DNA of 64,000 nucleotides from Nocardia brevicatena NBRC 12119 (GTDB lineage: Bacteria > Actinomycetota > Actinomycetes > Mycobacteriales > Mycobacteriaceae): assembly GCF_000308495.1 (NCBI RefSeq), contig NZ_BAFU01000073.1:1-64000 (forward strand), written 5' to 3'. Positions within the stretch are counted from its first letter, which is position 1. Every line of letters begins with the position of its first letter. The notes below the pieces were generated by a model. That model worked only from the letters and a program-made list of their open reading frames with translations. It did not search any database and was not told the DNA's origin. The translations under genes were made by a program, and so were the position numbers. This document shows positions 1-7,928 of the stretch, in pieces.

Positions 1-291
1 TGGTTCGACAGCGAATATCTGCCCGATCCGCTGCTGTGGCCCGCCCGTCCCGGGACGCCCACGCCGACCGCGGTGGGCGCCGCGACCTGTCTGGAATCGG
101 ACATGCTCAGCTGGCGCCGCATCCCGTTGCCGCGCCCGGCCGAACCCGGGGATCTGATCGTCTACCCGAATACCGCCGGATATCAGATGGACTCGAACGA
201 ATCCGCGTTCCACGAACTGCCCATCCCACCGAAGGTGGTGCTGCACGACGCACCGGGCGGTCGCTTCCGCTGGACCCTGGACGCCGGCTGA
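1..291 (+). CDS. Y4yA-family PLP-dependent enzyme, C-terminal end (5' truncated by window)
   Basis: The reading frame is open from base 1 and ends at the TGA at 289-291, giving the last 96 residues of a larger protein. The segment CLESDMLSWRRI followed by GDLIVYPNTAGYQMDSNES is typical of the C-terminal barrel of fold-type III PLP decarboxylases (diaminopimelate/ornithine decarboxylase relatives), specifically the Y4yA group; the Cys and the Tyr of the second motif fall where the active-site residues of that family lie. The substrate is unknown. It is 52 bases upstream of an SbnA-like PLP synthase and a MATE exporter, which suggests a short amino-acid-derived metabolite pathway. Family assignment is from recalled motifs. 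Confidence 0.7.
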   Translation, partial: WFDSEYLPDPLLWPARPGTPTPTAVGAATCLESDMLSWRRIPLPRPAEPGDLIVYPNTAGYQMDSNESAFHELPIPPKVVLHDAPGGRFRWTLDAG

Positions 292-343
292 ACGGCCGGC
301 CGTCCGTCCGACCGATATCAGCCCTATCGCCCGAGGAGATCCC

Positions 344-1390
344 ATGCCGCTGGTCACCCGTGTAACCGACCTGATCGGCCGCACCCCGCTGTTCGAACTG
401 GCGACTACCGCAACCGGCACCCGGCTATTACTCAAACTGGAACAGTTCAATCCGACCGGGGCGGCAAAGATCCGCATGGCCCGGGAAATGGTGGACGATG
501 CCGAAGACCGGGGTTTGCTGAAGGATGGCGGACATATCATCGAATCGACATCCGGTAACACCGGGCTCGGCCTGGCGGTGGTAGCCGCCGAACGCGGTTA
601 TCGTTTCACCGCGGTGGTCGATCACCACGCGAGTAAGGACAAACTGCGCGCGATGCAAGCGATGGGTGCGGAACTCGTATTCGTCGCCGACGAGGGCGAC
701 GACAGCCTGGCCACCTCGGCGCGGGAGGACCACGCCGAGGCCATGGCGGCGGCGAGTTCGAACGCCTATTTCACCGAACAGCACAACAACGACGCCAATG
801 CCCGCGGCTACTACGCGGTGGCCGAGGAATTGCTGGACGACGTGGACACCGTGGATATCCTGCTGTCCGCGGTCGGCACCGGTGGATCGCTGTTCGGCAC
901 CGCGACCCGACTACACCAACTCGGCTGTTATCCGCGGGTGATCGGTGTGGAGCCGGTCGGCTCCATCGCCTTCGGCGGATCGGGCGGGCCGTACTGGCAG
1001 TCCGGTACCGGAACTCCGCCCGGCGCGACCATCGGCACCGCCGTCGACTACTCGCTACTCGACGAGGGCGTGAAGGTCTCCGACCGCGCGGCCTTCGCCA
1101 CCGCGCGCGCCCTCGCGCGGGAACTGGGCCTGATGATCGGCGGTTCCGCGGGCGGTTCGGTGCATGCGGCGCTGACCCGGCTCGAGGAATTCCCACCCGG
1201 TTCCACCGTGGTCACCATCGTCTGCGACGGCGGGGAGAAATACCTCGACACGGTCTTCGACGACGAATGGATGGCCGTCCGCGACCTGCTCGACTCCGAA
1301 ACCGAACGAGAGGTGCGCGAGATCCTCACCCGTTACGCCCCCGCGGACCGGCGACACCCATCCCGAGGCGCAATGGTGCGAGCGCGGTGA
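344..1390 (+). CDS. SbnA-like cysteine synthase-family PLP enzyme
   Basis: A 348-residue fold-type II PLP enzyme of the cysteine synthase/cystathionine beta-synthase superfamily. The PLP lysine lies in FNPTGAAKIRMA (about residue 44), the cofactor phosphate/substrate loop is ESTSGNTGLGLA (about 67-78), and a glycine-rich GTGGSLFGT loop is near 180. The motifs GVEPVGSIAFGG and VCDGGEKYLDTVFDDEW resemble SbnA, which joins O-phosphoserine and glutamate on the way to 2,3-diaminopropionate, more than a housekeeping CysK. The ATG follows a GAGGAG ribosome site at 331-336. Its TGA overlaps the GTG of the MATE gene (GTGA), so the two are coupled. A plain cysteine synthase role cannot be excluded. Confidence 0.75.
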   Translation: MPLVTRVTDLIGRTPLFELATTATGTRLLLKLEQFNPTGAAKIRMAREMVDDAEDRGLLKDGGHIIESTSGNTGLGLAVVAAERGYRFTAVVDHHASKDKLRAMQAMGAELVFVADEGDDSLATSAREDHAEAMAAASSNAYFTEQHNNDANARGYYAVAEELLDDVDTVDILLSAVGTGGSLFGTATRLHQLGCYPRVIGVEPVGSIAFGGSGGPYWQSGTGTPPGATIGTAVDYSLLDEGVKVSDRAAFATARALARELGLMIGGSAGGSVHAALTRLEEFPPGSTVVTIVCDGGEKYLDTVFDDEWMAVRDLLDSETEREVREILTRYAPADRRHPSRGAMVRAR

Positions 1391-2796
1391 TCGGGGCATT
1401 CGCTCGTCCCCGTGGCGACGGCCGCCGCCTGGCCGCCCTGGCCGCCCCGATCGCCGCCACCCAACTCGCCCAGATCGCGGTGTCCACCACCAATATCGCC
1501 CTGATGGGCACCCTCGGCGTGCGGCAGGTCGCCGCCGGCGGACTGGCACTGGTGCTGTTCAACCAGATCCGCACCATGTGCGTCGGGTTGATCACCGCCA
1601 GCGGCAATCAGGTCGCCTCCGTGGTGAGCGCCGCCGAGAAACGCGGCGTCGACGCCGACGACGAGGTCCGCGAGGTGATGCGGTCCAGTTTCCTGATCGC
1701 CACCGCGGCCGGTCTGCTCGGCGGGCTGGTCCTCATCGGCCTCGGCTGGGCGCTGCCCTGGCTCGGCCAGGACGCCGGGGTGCTCGCCGAGGCCCGACCG
1801 CTGATGGTCGCGCTGGCGCCGGGACTGCTGCCGTGCCTGTGGTTCCAGGCGCTGCGTCAGTACACCGTCGGAATGCAGCGGCCACAGGCGCTGCTGACGG
1901 TGACGCTCGGCTCCATCGCGTTGAACCTGGGGCTGGCTTTGGCCTTCGTTCATGGCTGGGCGGGCCTGCCCGCGCTCGGACTCACCGGAATCGGTGTGGC
2001 GACCTCCCTGGTCTTCCTCATCACCTTCGGGGTGCTGTGGGCCATGGTCCACCACGATGCCGACCTCGGCCGCACTCTCTCGATCCGGCCTTGGCCGGTC
2101 CGGACGGCGACGGTCCGGACCGAATTGCGCCTCGGCACCCCGATTGCCCTCACCTATGGTTCCGAGGCGGGTATGTTCTCGGTCCTGGCACTGGCCATGG
2201 GCACCCTGGGACCGGCCGCGTTGGCGGCACACAATGTGGTCTACCAGGTGATCTACATCGTCTTCCAGGTCGCGATCGGTATCTCCCAGGGCGCTTCCAT
2301 CCTGGTCAGCCATGCCGTGGCCCGCGACGAGACCGACCACGCCCGCGCCCTGGCCCGGTTGGCCCTGCGGTATGCGGGAGTAGTCGCGGCGGTGACCGGG
2401 CTGGTGTACGTGGTGGCGCCGGACACCGTGCTCCGCCCGTTCCTGGACCCGTCCGACACCGCGACCGCGGATATCGCGCGCGTCCTGCTGCTGATCGGGA
2501 TCGTGCTGCAGTTCTTCGACGCCGCGCAGAACATCGGCACCGGCCTGCTGCGCGGGCTGAAGGCGACCGACGCGGGCTTCCGGCTGTCGCTGATCGGATA
2601 CTGGCTGGTCGGTCTGCCGAGCGCGCTCGTTCTGGCGTTCCCGGTGGGTCTGGGCGCGGGCGGGGTCTGGTGGGGTCTGACTGCGGGTCTGGCGGCCACC
2701 GCGGTCCTCATGCTTCGCCGCTATTTCACCCTGCTCGCCGAGCGGGACCGGGCGACCGTCGCGCGTCCCCGGGAGGCCATCGACACCTCGCGCTGA
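1387..2796 (+). CDS. MATE-family efflux transporter
   Basis: A 469-residue polytopic membrane protein with about 12 hydrophobic segments and the two-bundle layout of MATE (multidrug and toxic compound extrusion) carriers, which export organic cations or metabolites with Na+ or H+ antiport. The N-terminal LAALAAPIAATQLAQIAVSTT is typical of the MATE first helix, and AHNVVYQVIYIVFQVAIGIS is the matching element at the start of the second half. The GTG at 1387 was chosen because it overlaps the upstream stop and leaves a normal family length; the frame is open further upstream but that part overlaps the preceding enzyme. Export of the product of the two upstream PLP enzymes is a reasonable inference. 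Confidence 0.85.
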   Translation: MIGAFARPRGDGRRLAALAAPIAATQLAQIAVSTTNIALMGTLGVRQVAAGGLALVLFNQIRTMCVGLITASGNQVASVVSAAEKRGVDADDEVREVMRSSFLIATAAGLLGGLVLIGLGWALPWLGQDAGVLAEARPLMVALAPGLLPCLWFQALRQYTVGMQRPQALLTVTLGSIALNLGLALAFVHGWAGLPALGLTGIGVATSLVFLITFGVLWAMVHHDADLGRTLSIRPWPVRTATVRTELRLGTPIALTYGSEAGMFSVLALAMGTLGPAALAAHNVVYQVIYIVFQVAIGISQGASILVSHAVARDETDHARALARLALRYAGVVAAVTGLVYVVAPDTVLRPFLDPSDTATADIARVLLLIGIVLQFFDAAQNIGTGLLRGLKATDAGFRLSLIGYWLVGLPSALVLAFPVGLGAGGVWWGLTAGLAATAVLMLRRYFTLLAERDRATVARPREAIDTSR

Positions 2797-2803
2797 GTCC
2801 TTC

Positions 2804-2830
2804 TTCGACGCCTTCGACGCCTTCGACGCA
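2804..2830 (+). repeat. Three tandem copies of a 9-bp unit
   Basis: TTCGACGCC occurs twice in a row and is followed by TTCGACGCA, just after the MATE stop codon. The array lies at the left edge of the decayed flavodoxin fragment and is probably a small slippage expansion. Confidence 0.85.
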
Positions 2831-2838
2831 CACGCGCC

Positions 2839-3036
2839 GAGCTGACCGGCCTGCGGTCCGCGGCGGTATTCGGCCTGGGCGACTCCGCCTACGACCACAC
2901 CTTCAACCGCGGCGGCGAGACAGCGGCCGAGAAGCCGAGCGCGCTCGGCGCCGTCCAGGTGGGCGAACACGCCCGCCACAATGCCTCGACCGAGGTGAAG
3001 CCCACCGCCAGGGCGCGCGAATGGGTCCGGACGCTA
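2839..3036 (+). pseudogene. Flavodoxin-like C-terminal remnant
   Basis: Frame 1 downstream of the MATE stop reads ELTGLRSAAVFGLGDSAYDH, then ALGAVQVGEHARHNAS and AREWVRTL. This is the FMN-binding loop (the GLGDSxY element) and the last helix of a MioC/flavodoxin-type domain. No start codon with a ribosome site is present, and the N-terminal half with the phosphate loop (T/SxTGNT) is missing. Beyond residue WVRTL the frame stays open but the sequence becomes proline- and arginine-rich with no recognisable fold. I read it as the leftover of a deleted flavodoxin gene; a search of the translated frame would settle this. Confidence 0.6.
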
Positions 3037-3303
3037 CCGCTGCCCACCGAGGCGCTCGCCACCGCCCGAGTGCGGACCCCCTCCGCCATGACCCGGACCG
3101 GTCCGGCCGCCATACCACCGAACACACCGGCCGGCAAGGGATTCGGTGTCCCGACCCGCCCGCCGACCCGGGACCCCGCTCGGATACCGAAGTTCCATGG
3201 CGCCGTGGATGGGAACTTCCTCGAGACGGCGTCATGGGCGCGATCTAGACTGGCCAACGGTGCCGCACAGTCCGTCGCGCACGCCCGACCAGGAGGGGAC
3301 GAT

Positions 3304-3789
3304 ATGGCAGCCGGAATCAGCTCCACGGACCAGCACAACCCGTCGACCGACCATCCCGAACTGGATGTGCTGCCCGAATGGCCGCAGGACACGATCGCTG
3401 TCCTGGTGACCACCGATCCGGCGCCCCATGCCATTCCGGTGTCCTGGCCGGTACGCGCCGGTGACCGCCGGATCTTCATCAGCCTCAAATTCGATCGCGG
3501 CTCTCTGGCCCGACTACGCGAACGCCCGCAGGTGGCCCTGCTCATCCTCGGCGGCGGCAATGTCGCGCTCTGCGCGCGCGGCTCCGCCAAGGTGATCGCG
3601 GAGGAGATGCCGGAGGCCGCGGACTATGTGGCGGTCCGTATCGACGTCGACGTGATCGACGACCACCGGCAGTCCGCCTTCGCCGTCGCGCAGGGCATCC
3701 AGCGCACCGTACTCGACCCGAGCGAACTCCACGCGCTGGAGGGCCGGGTGGCGACCCTGCGGTCCTGGGCGGAGGACGAGAAGAACTGA
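3304..3789 (+). CDS. PPOX-class (pyridoxamine 5'-phosphate oxidase-like) flavin-binding protein
   Basis: A 161-residue split-barrel protein. TIAVLVTTDPAPHAIPVSW matches the opening strands of PNPOx-like proteins (a read-out of the xxATxxxxGxPxxxPV pattern), followed by RIFISLKFDRGSLARLRERP and VALLILGGGNVALCARGSAKV. Family members bind FMN, F420 or heme; the substrate here is unknown. The ATG at 3304 has a strong AGGAGGGG ribosome site immediately upstream (3291-3298); the open frame continues upstream into the flavodoxin remnant but without a better start. It stands alone, 37 bases before terD. Confidence 0.7.
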   Translation: MAAGISSTDQHNPSTDHPELDVLPEWPQDTIAVLVTTDPAPHAIPVSWPVRAGDRRIFISLKFDRGSLARLRERPQVALLILGGGNVALCARGSAKVIAEEMPEAADYVAVRIDVDVIDDHRQSAFAVAQGIQRTVLDPSELHALEGRVATLRSWAEDEKN

Positions 3790-3826
3790 ACGAGGCGGCC
3801 GTAGCGCGCCGCCGGGAAGGAGAACC

Positions 3827-4402
3827 TTGAGCGTCACACTTGCCAAAGGCGGCAATGTCTCGCTGTCCAAACAGGCCCCCCATCTCACCAAGGTCGCGGT
3901 GGGCCTGGGCTGGGACGTGCGCACCACCACCGGCGCCGACTACGACCTGGACGCCAGTGCCCTGGCCACCGGCCCGAACCTGAAGGTGCTCACCGACCGG
4001 CATTTCGTCTTCTACAACAACCTCCGCTCCCCCGAGGGCACCATCGAACACACCGGCGACAACCTCACCGGCGAAGGCGAAGGCGACGACGAGGTGATCA
4101 AGGTCGACCTGGCGAATACGCCGGCGACGATCACCAATATCTTCTTCCCCGTCTCCATCCACGAAGCCGACGTCCGCGGCCAGAACTTCGGCCAGATCCG
4201 CAATGCGTTCATCCGGGTCGTGGACCTCAACACCAATACCGAACTGGCCCGCTACGACCTCAGCGAGGACGCGTCCACGGAAACGGCGATGGTCTTCGGC
4301 GAGCTGTACCGGCACAACAACGAGTGGAAATTCCGCGCCATCGGGCAGGGGTACGCGTCCGGGTTGGCGGGAATCGCCCGCGATTACGGCGTGAACGTCT
4401 GA
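3827..4402 (+). CDS. terD: TerD-family calcium-binding stress protein
   Basis: A 191-residue protein matching TerD/CABP1 over its full length: SVTLAKGGNVSLSK at the N-terminus, GLGWDVR and the acidic loop GADYDLDASA (Ca2+ site), then FYNNLRSPEGTIEHTGDNLT, the second Ca2+-binding region, and GELYRHNNEWKFRAIGQGYA at the C-terminus. These proteins are associated with tellurite, phage and general stress resistance, but the mechanism is not settled. The start is TTG at 3827, preceded by GGAAGGAG (3815-3822). It is an isolated terD; none of the usual terABC or TerY neighbours is present. A strong hairpin follows the stop. Confidence 0.93.
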   Translation: MSVTLAKGGNVSLSKQAPHLTKVAVGLGWDVRTTTGADYDLDASALATGPNLKVLTDRHFVFYNNLRSPEGTIEHTGDNLTGEGEGDDEVIKVDLANTPATITNIFFPVSIHEADVRGQNFGQIRNAFIRVVDLNTNTELARYDLSEDASTETAMVFGELYRHNNEWKFRAIGQGYASGLAGIARDYGVNV

Positions 4403-4411
4403 TCTCCGTGG

Positions 4412-4445
4412 TGGGTGGTGCACCTCGCAACGGGTGCACCACCCA
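4412..4445. terminator. Hairpin terminator between convergent terD and egtD
   Basis: TGGGTGGTGCAC (4412-4423) pairs perfectly with GTGCACCACCCA (4434-4445) across a 10-base loop. It lies 10 bases after the terD stop and could act in both directions for the converging egt operon. There is no U-tract, as is usual in GC-rich actinobacteria. Confidence 0.75.
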
Positions 4446-4599
4446 TCGGTAGGCCGGATGAACGAGGTGAGGCCGACGAGCGCAACAGTGCCGGTCTCCA
4501 GGTTTTCACAGCCTGTCCGAACATAGCGTTCACCTCGACGTACTCGTTTCGCGCAGGCGGATGCCCGCCGACGGCTCCGAACCCGCCGCTCACAGCGGC

Positions 4600-5571
4600 T
4601 CAGATTCTGACGGCGAGGACCAGGGCGAAACGGTCGTCGGGGTCGGTCCAGGTGCGTTCCGTGACGAATCCGGCGGCACGCAGTTCGGCGTCCAGCCCGG
4701 CCGGGCGGAATTTGGCGGAGATCTCGGTGCGCAACTGCTCCTCGGCGGCGAAATGGACGGTGAGGTCGAGATCGGGCACCGTCACCGTCATCGGTTCGGT
4801 CGCGGCCAGACGCATTTCGATCCACTCGTGCTCGTCGTCCCAGATCGCGATATGACGGAACTTCTCCGGGGCGAAATCGGCGCCCAGACGGGTGTTGAGC
4901 ACGCGCAGGATGTTCCGGTTGAATTCCGCGGTGATGCCGGCCGCGTCGTCATAGGCCGGGATCACTACATCGGGTTCGACGACCAGGCCGGCGCCCAGCA
5001 GCAACTGTTCACCGGGTTCCAGGAGATCGTGGATGCCGCCGAGGAATTCCGCGCGTTCCTCGGGCACCAGGTTGCCCAGGGTGCCGCCGAGGAAGGCGAT
5101 CATCCGCCGGCCGCCCCGGGGCAGGGTGTGCAGGGTGTCGGTGAAATCGCTGACCACGCCGTGCACCGCCAGGCCCGGGAACTCGGCGGCGACCGCGGCG
5201 GCGGATTCTTTCAGGGCCGCCGCCGATACATCCTGGGGAATATAGGTCTTCAGCCGGGCTTCGGTGGTGAGAGCGCCCAGCAGCAGGCGGGTTTTGGCGG
5301 CGGAACCGGCGCCGAGTTCGACCAGCACCTCCGCCTGCGCGATCCGGGCGATATCGCCGACGACACGTTCCAGCAGAGCACGCTCGGTGCGGGTCGGGTA
5401 GTACTCCGGCAGAGCGGTGATCCGTTCGAACAGTTCGCTGCCGCGCGCGTCGTAGAACCATTTCGGTGGCAGCCATTTGGGGTCGTCGGTGAGGCCGCGG
5501 CGCGCGTCGGCGCGTAACGCGGCGGTGAGGTCCGCATCGGTCAGGTGGATTTCCACGATCGGTGCGGTCAT
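4600..5571 (-). CDS. egtD: L-histidine N-alpha-methyltransferase EgtD (ergothioneine biosynthesis)
   Basis: A 323-residue SAM-dependent methyltransferase that converts histidine to hercynine, the first committed step of ergothioneine synthesis. The SAM motif is VELGAGSAAKTRLL (residues 84-97). LPPKWFYDARGSELFERITA and LPEYYPTRTE are the family's N-terminal signature, and AFLGGTLGNLVPEER is the conserved central loop. Its ATG overlaps the TGA of egtC (ATGA), so translation is coupled. It is the last gene of the minus-strand egtA-B-C-D set and is followed by a hairpin beyond 4445. Confidence 0.96.
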   Translation of the reverse strand: MTAPIVEIHLTDADLTAALRADARRGLTDDPKWLPPKWFYDARGSELFERITALPEYYPTRTERALLERVVGDIARIAQAEVLVELGAGSAAKTRLLLGALTTEARLKTYIPQDVSAAALKESAAAVAAEFPGLAVHGVVSDFTDTLHTLPRGGRRMIAFLGGTLGNLVPEERAEFLGGIHDLLEPGEQLLLGAGLVVEPDVVIPAYDDAAGITAEFNRNILRVLNTRLGADFAPEKFRHIAIWDDEHEWIEMRLAATEPMTVTVPDLDLTVHFAAEEQLRTEISAKFRPAGLDAELRAAGFVTERTWTDPDDRFALVLAVRI

Positions 5572-6464
5572 CGAGCAGCCCTTTCGGTACGGGCGCCGGC
5601 GTCGGGCCGGGCGCTGTCGGGGGAATCGAGTGGTTCAACGACCAGCCTGCCCGGTTCGGCGCGGACCACGCTGCGGTCGGGGAGGGACTGCCAACGCGGA
5701 TCGTCGTCGTAGGGTTCGGAAGCGAGAATCGCGTAGTCGTCGGTGACCAGGGCCCACAGGGTATGGAACCAGGTGGTCGCCCAAAGCGTGTCACCGTCGC
5801 CGAGCAGCAGGTTGAGGCCGGAATCGGGGGCGTGCCGGAGCACGGTGGTGACAAGCAGCCGCAGGGCCACCGCGGTCGGATCGGCCGGGATATCGGAAAG
5901 ACCTGCCGTGGCGGTGGCGGCGACCGGGTCGAGCAGCCGCCGCAACAGCACCCACAGGGCCGCCGAATCGGTGGGGGACTCGGCTTCCAGGAGGTCGAGG
6001 GTCTGGAACAGTCGGGTGTGGCCGGACCGGGTGGCGGTGCCGTCGAGATCGGCCAGAACGGCGGTCAACACCGTCCGCCAGTCGGGAACGAGTCCGTTGT
6101 GGCTGAACGCCCAGTGCCCGTATGCGAACGGCGCACAGGCGGCGCGTTCCACCGGCATCCCGACCGTGGCCGAACGCACCGCGGCCAGGACCGCGGGCGA
6201 AACCAGTTGCGGAAGTACCTCCTCCACGGCCGGATCGGTCCAGATCGGGGTCGGGTTGCGGTATCGGCTCACCGCCGGCTCGCCGCCGTCCACCGCCGGC
6301 TCGGCGGTACGCCACCAGGCCACCCCGAAGCCGTCGGCATTGATGGTCCCGCCGCCGCGCATCTGCCGCGGCGCCCAGGATTGGACCCGCAGCGAATACG
6401 GCCCGCGAACGAGCAGCTCGCCCACCGGCACCGGCGGGCCCACATAACCGAGATGTCTACACAT
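5568..6464 (-). CDS. egtC: Gamma-glutamyl-hercynylcysteine sulfoxide hydrolase EgtC
   Basis: A 298-residue class II (Ntn) glutamine amidotransferase-like protein that removes the glutamyl group from the EgtB product. The start is the ATG at 6464, because MCRHLGYVG places the nucleophilic Cys at position 2 as the family needs; the open frame extends 13 codons further upstream without a purpose. Other family motifs seen are NADGFGVAWW and the conserved FAYGHWAFSHNG segment. It overlaps egtD by four bases and lies 54 bases after egtB. Confidence 0.94.
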   Translation of the reverse strand: MCRHLGYVGPPVPVGELLVRGPYSLRVQSWAPRQMRGGGTINADGFGVAWWRTAEPAVDGGEPAVSRYRNPTPIWTDPAVEEVLPQLVSPAVLAAVRSATVGMPVERAACAPFAYGHWAFSHNGLVPDWRTVLTAVLADLDGTATRSGHTRLFQTLDLLEAESPTDSAALWVLLRRLLDPVAATATAGLSDIPADPTAVALRLLVTTVLRHAPDSGLNLLLGDGDTLWATTWFHTLWALVTDDYAILASEPYDDDPRWQSLPDRSVVRAEPGRLVVEPLDSPDSARPDAGARTERAAR

Positions 6465-6518
6465 ATCCACTTGCCCCGATGCTGTGTCGAACGTCGATAC
6501 CACCGACCACTCCCGGGG

Positions 6519-7859
6519 TCACTCCTCCCCCGGCCGCAGGTCCCGCGCCAGCCGGAATCCGGCGAAGATCTGGCGTCGGATGGGGTGATCCCAGTTGCGA
6601 AACGTTCCCCGGCAGGCAACGGGGTCGGTGCCGAACGAGCCCCCACGCAGCACCCGGTAGTCGCCGCCGAAGAAGACTTCCGAATACTCCCGGTACGGGA
6701 ACGCCCGGAAGCCGGGATACGGGTGGAACCCGGAGGACGTCCATTCCCACACATCTCCGAGCAGCTGATGCACCCCGGCGGGCGTCGCGCCCGCGGGATA
6801 GGCGCCGATATCGGCGGGTTCGAGGTGACGCTGGCCGAGATTGGCGGTTTCCGGCCCGGGGTCGGCCTCACCCCATGGATAGCGGCGGGACCGGCCGGTA
6901 TCCGGGTCGAACCGGGCCGCCTTCTCCCATTCGGCCTCGGTGGGCAGGCGTTTGCCCGCCCAGGTGGCGTAGGCCTGCGCCTCGAACCAGCACACGTGCA
7001 CCACCGGCTGCCACGGGCGCAACGGGGTTCGCACCCCGAATACCCGCCGCCACCAACGTCCGTCGCCGTCCCGCTCCCAGAACTGCGGTGCCACCAGCCC
7101 GGCCTCCACCCGATGCGCCCAGCCGCGCTCCGACCACAGTTCGGGCCGCTCGTAGCCGCCGTCGTCGAGGAAGGCCAGATATTGCTCGTTGGTGACCGGC
7201 GCCGCGTCGATGGCGAAGCCGGGCACATGAACCGGATGGGCGGGCCGCTCGTTGTCCAGGGCCCACGGATCGGTGGAGCTGCCCATGACGAATTCACCTC
7301 CCGCGACGATCACCTCACCGCCCACCTCGGCCGTCGCGGCGGGGGCGGCGGGGGCGGAGAGCACCGGGGCGCCGGCGCGCAGCTGGTGGGTGGCCAGCAT
7401 GGTTTCGTCGTGCTGCTGTTCGTGCTGGGCGATCATGCCGAACGCGAAACCGCCGGCCACCAGCGGGGCACCCTGTAACGTGCTGCGCTCCAGGACGTCC
7501 CAGACCTTCTCCCGCACGGTCCGCACATAGCCGCGGGCCTGCCCCGGGTTCAGCAACGGCAGGCCGGGCCGGTCGGGTCGGGCGTGTTTGAAGGCGTCGT
7601 AGAGCTCGTCGATATCGGCGCGCACCGGTTCCCGGCCGCCGACATCGCGCACCAACCACAGCTCCTCCTGGCTGCCGATATGCGCCAGATCCCAGACCAG
7701 AGGGCTCATCAGCCTGGAATGCTGGGCGACGAGCTCGGCCTCGTCCACACAGTCGGTGAGCGCGGCGGTGCGGTTTCTGGCCCGGGTGAGGGCTTCGGCG
7801 ATGCGCTCGCGCAGCCGCTCGGTACCGGATCGGTCGATACCCGGAAGACGCATGGTCAC
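6519..7859 (-). CDS. egtB: Hercynine oxygenase EgtB
   Basis: A non-heme iron sulfoxide synthase of about 446 residues that couples hercynine to gamma-glutamylcysteine (or cysteine) with O2. The N-terminal DinB-like domain carries the iron ligands: HIGSQEELWL (about residue 60) and the HX3HXE motif in QHEQQHDET (about 146-152). The C-terminal half is a formylglycine-generating-enzyme/sulfatase-modifying fold, ending in VLRGGSFGTDP and RNWDHPIRRQIFAGFRLAR. I chose the GTG at 7859, seven bases after GGAG; an in-frame ATG at 7853 and a TTG at 7880 are alternatives. It follows egtA after a 69-base gap. Confidence 0.95.
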   Translation of the reverse strand: MTMRLPGIDRSGTERLRERIAEALTRARNRTAALTDCVDEAELVAQHSRLMSPLVWDLAHIGSQEELWLVRDVGGREPVRADIDELYDAFKHARPDRPGLPLLNPGQARGYVRTVREKVWDVLERSTLQGAPLVAGGFAFGMIAQHEQQHDETMLATHQLRAGAPVLSAPAAPAATAEVGGEVIVAGGEFVMGSSTDPWALDNERPAHPVHVPGFAIDAAPVTNEQYLAFLDDGGYERPELWSERGWAHRVEAGLVAPQFWERDGDGRWWRRVFGVRTPLRPWQPVVHVCWFEAQAYATWAGKRLPTEAEWEKAARFDPDTGRSRRYPWGEADPGPETANLGQRHLEPADIGAYPAGATPAGVHQLLGDVWEWTSSGFHPYPGFRAFPYREYSEVFFGGDYRVLRGGSFGTDPVACRGTFRNWDHPIRRQIFAGFRLARDLRPGEE

Positions 7860-7928
7860 GATGGTGCTCCGCTCGATCAAGTGCTGTCGGAATGGACGCG
7901 GAATGGCTCCTGGGTGGTTTCCGGATCG

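Noticed and set aside
36-365. Plus-strand 109-codon frame at the window start
   Set aside because: It overlaps the Y4yA-type frame that carries the recognisable motifs; Arg/Pro/Gly-rich shadow.
1333-2979. 548-codon open frame on the minus strand across the MATE gene
   Set aside because: It is antisense to a clear MATE transporter; the peptide is Arg/Gln/Gly-rich with no fold. It is a GC-bias shadow frame.
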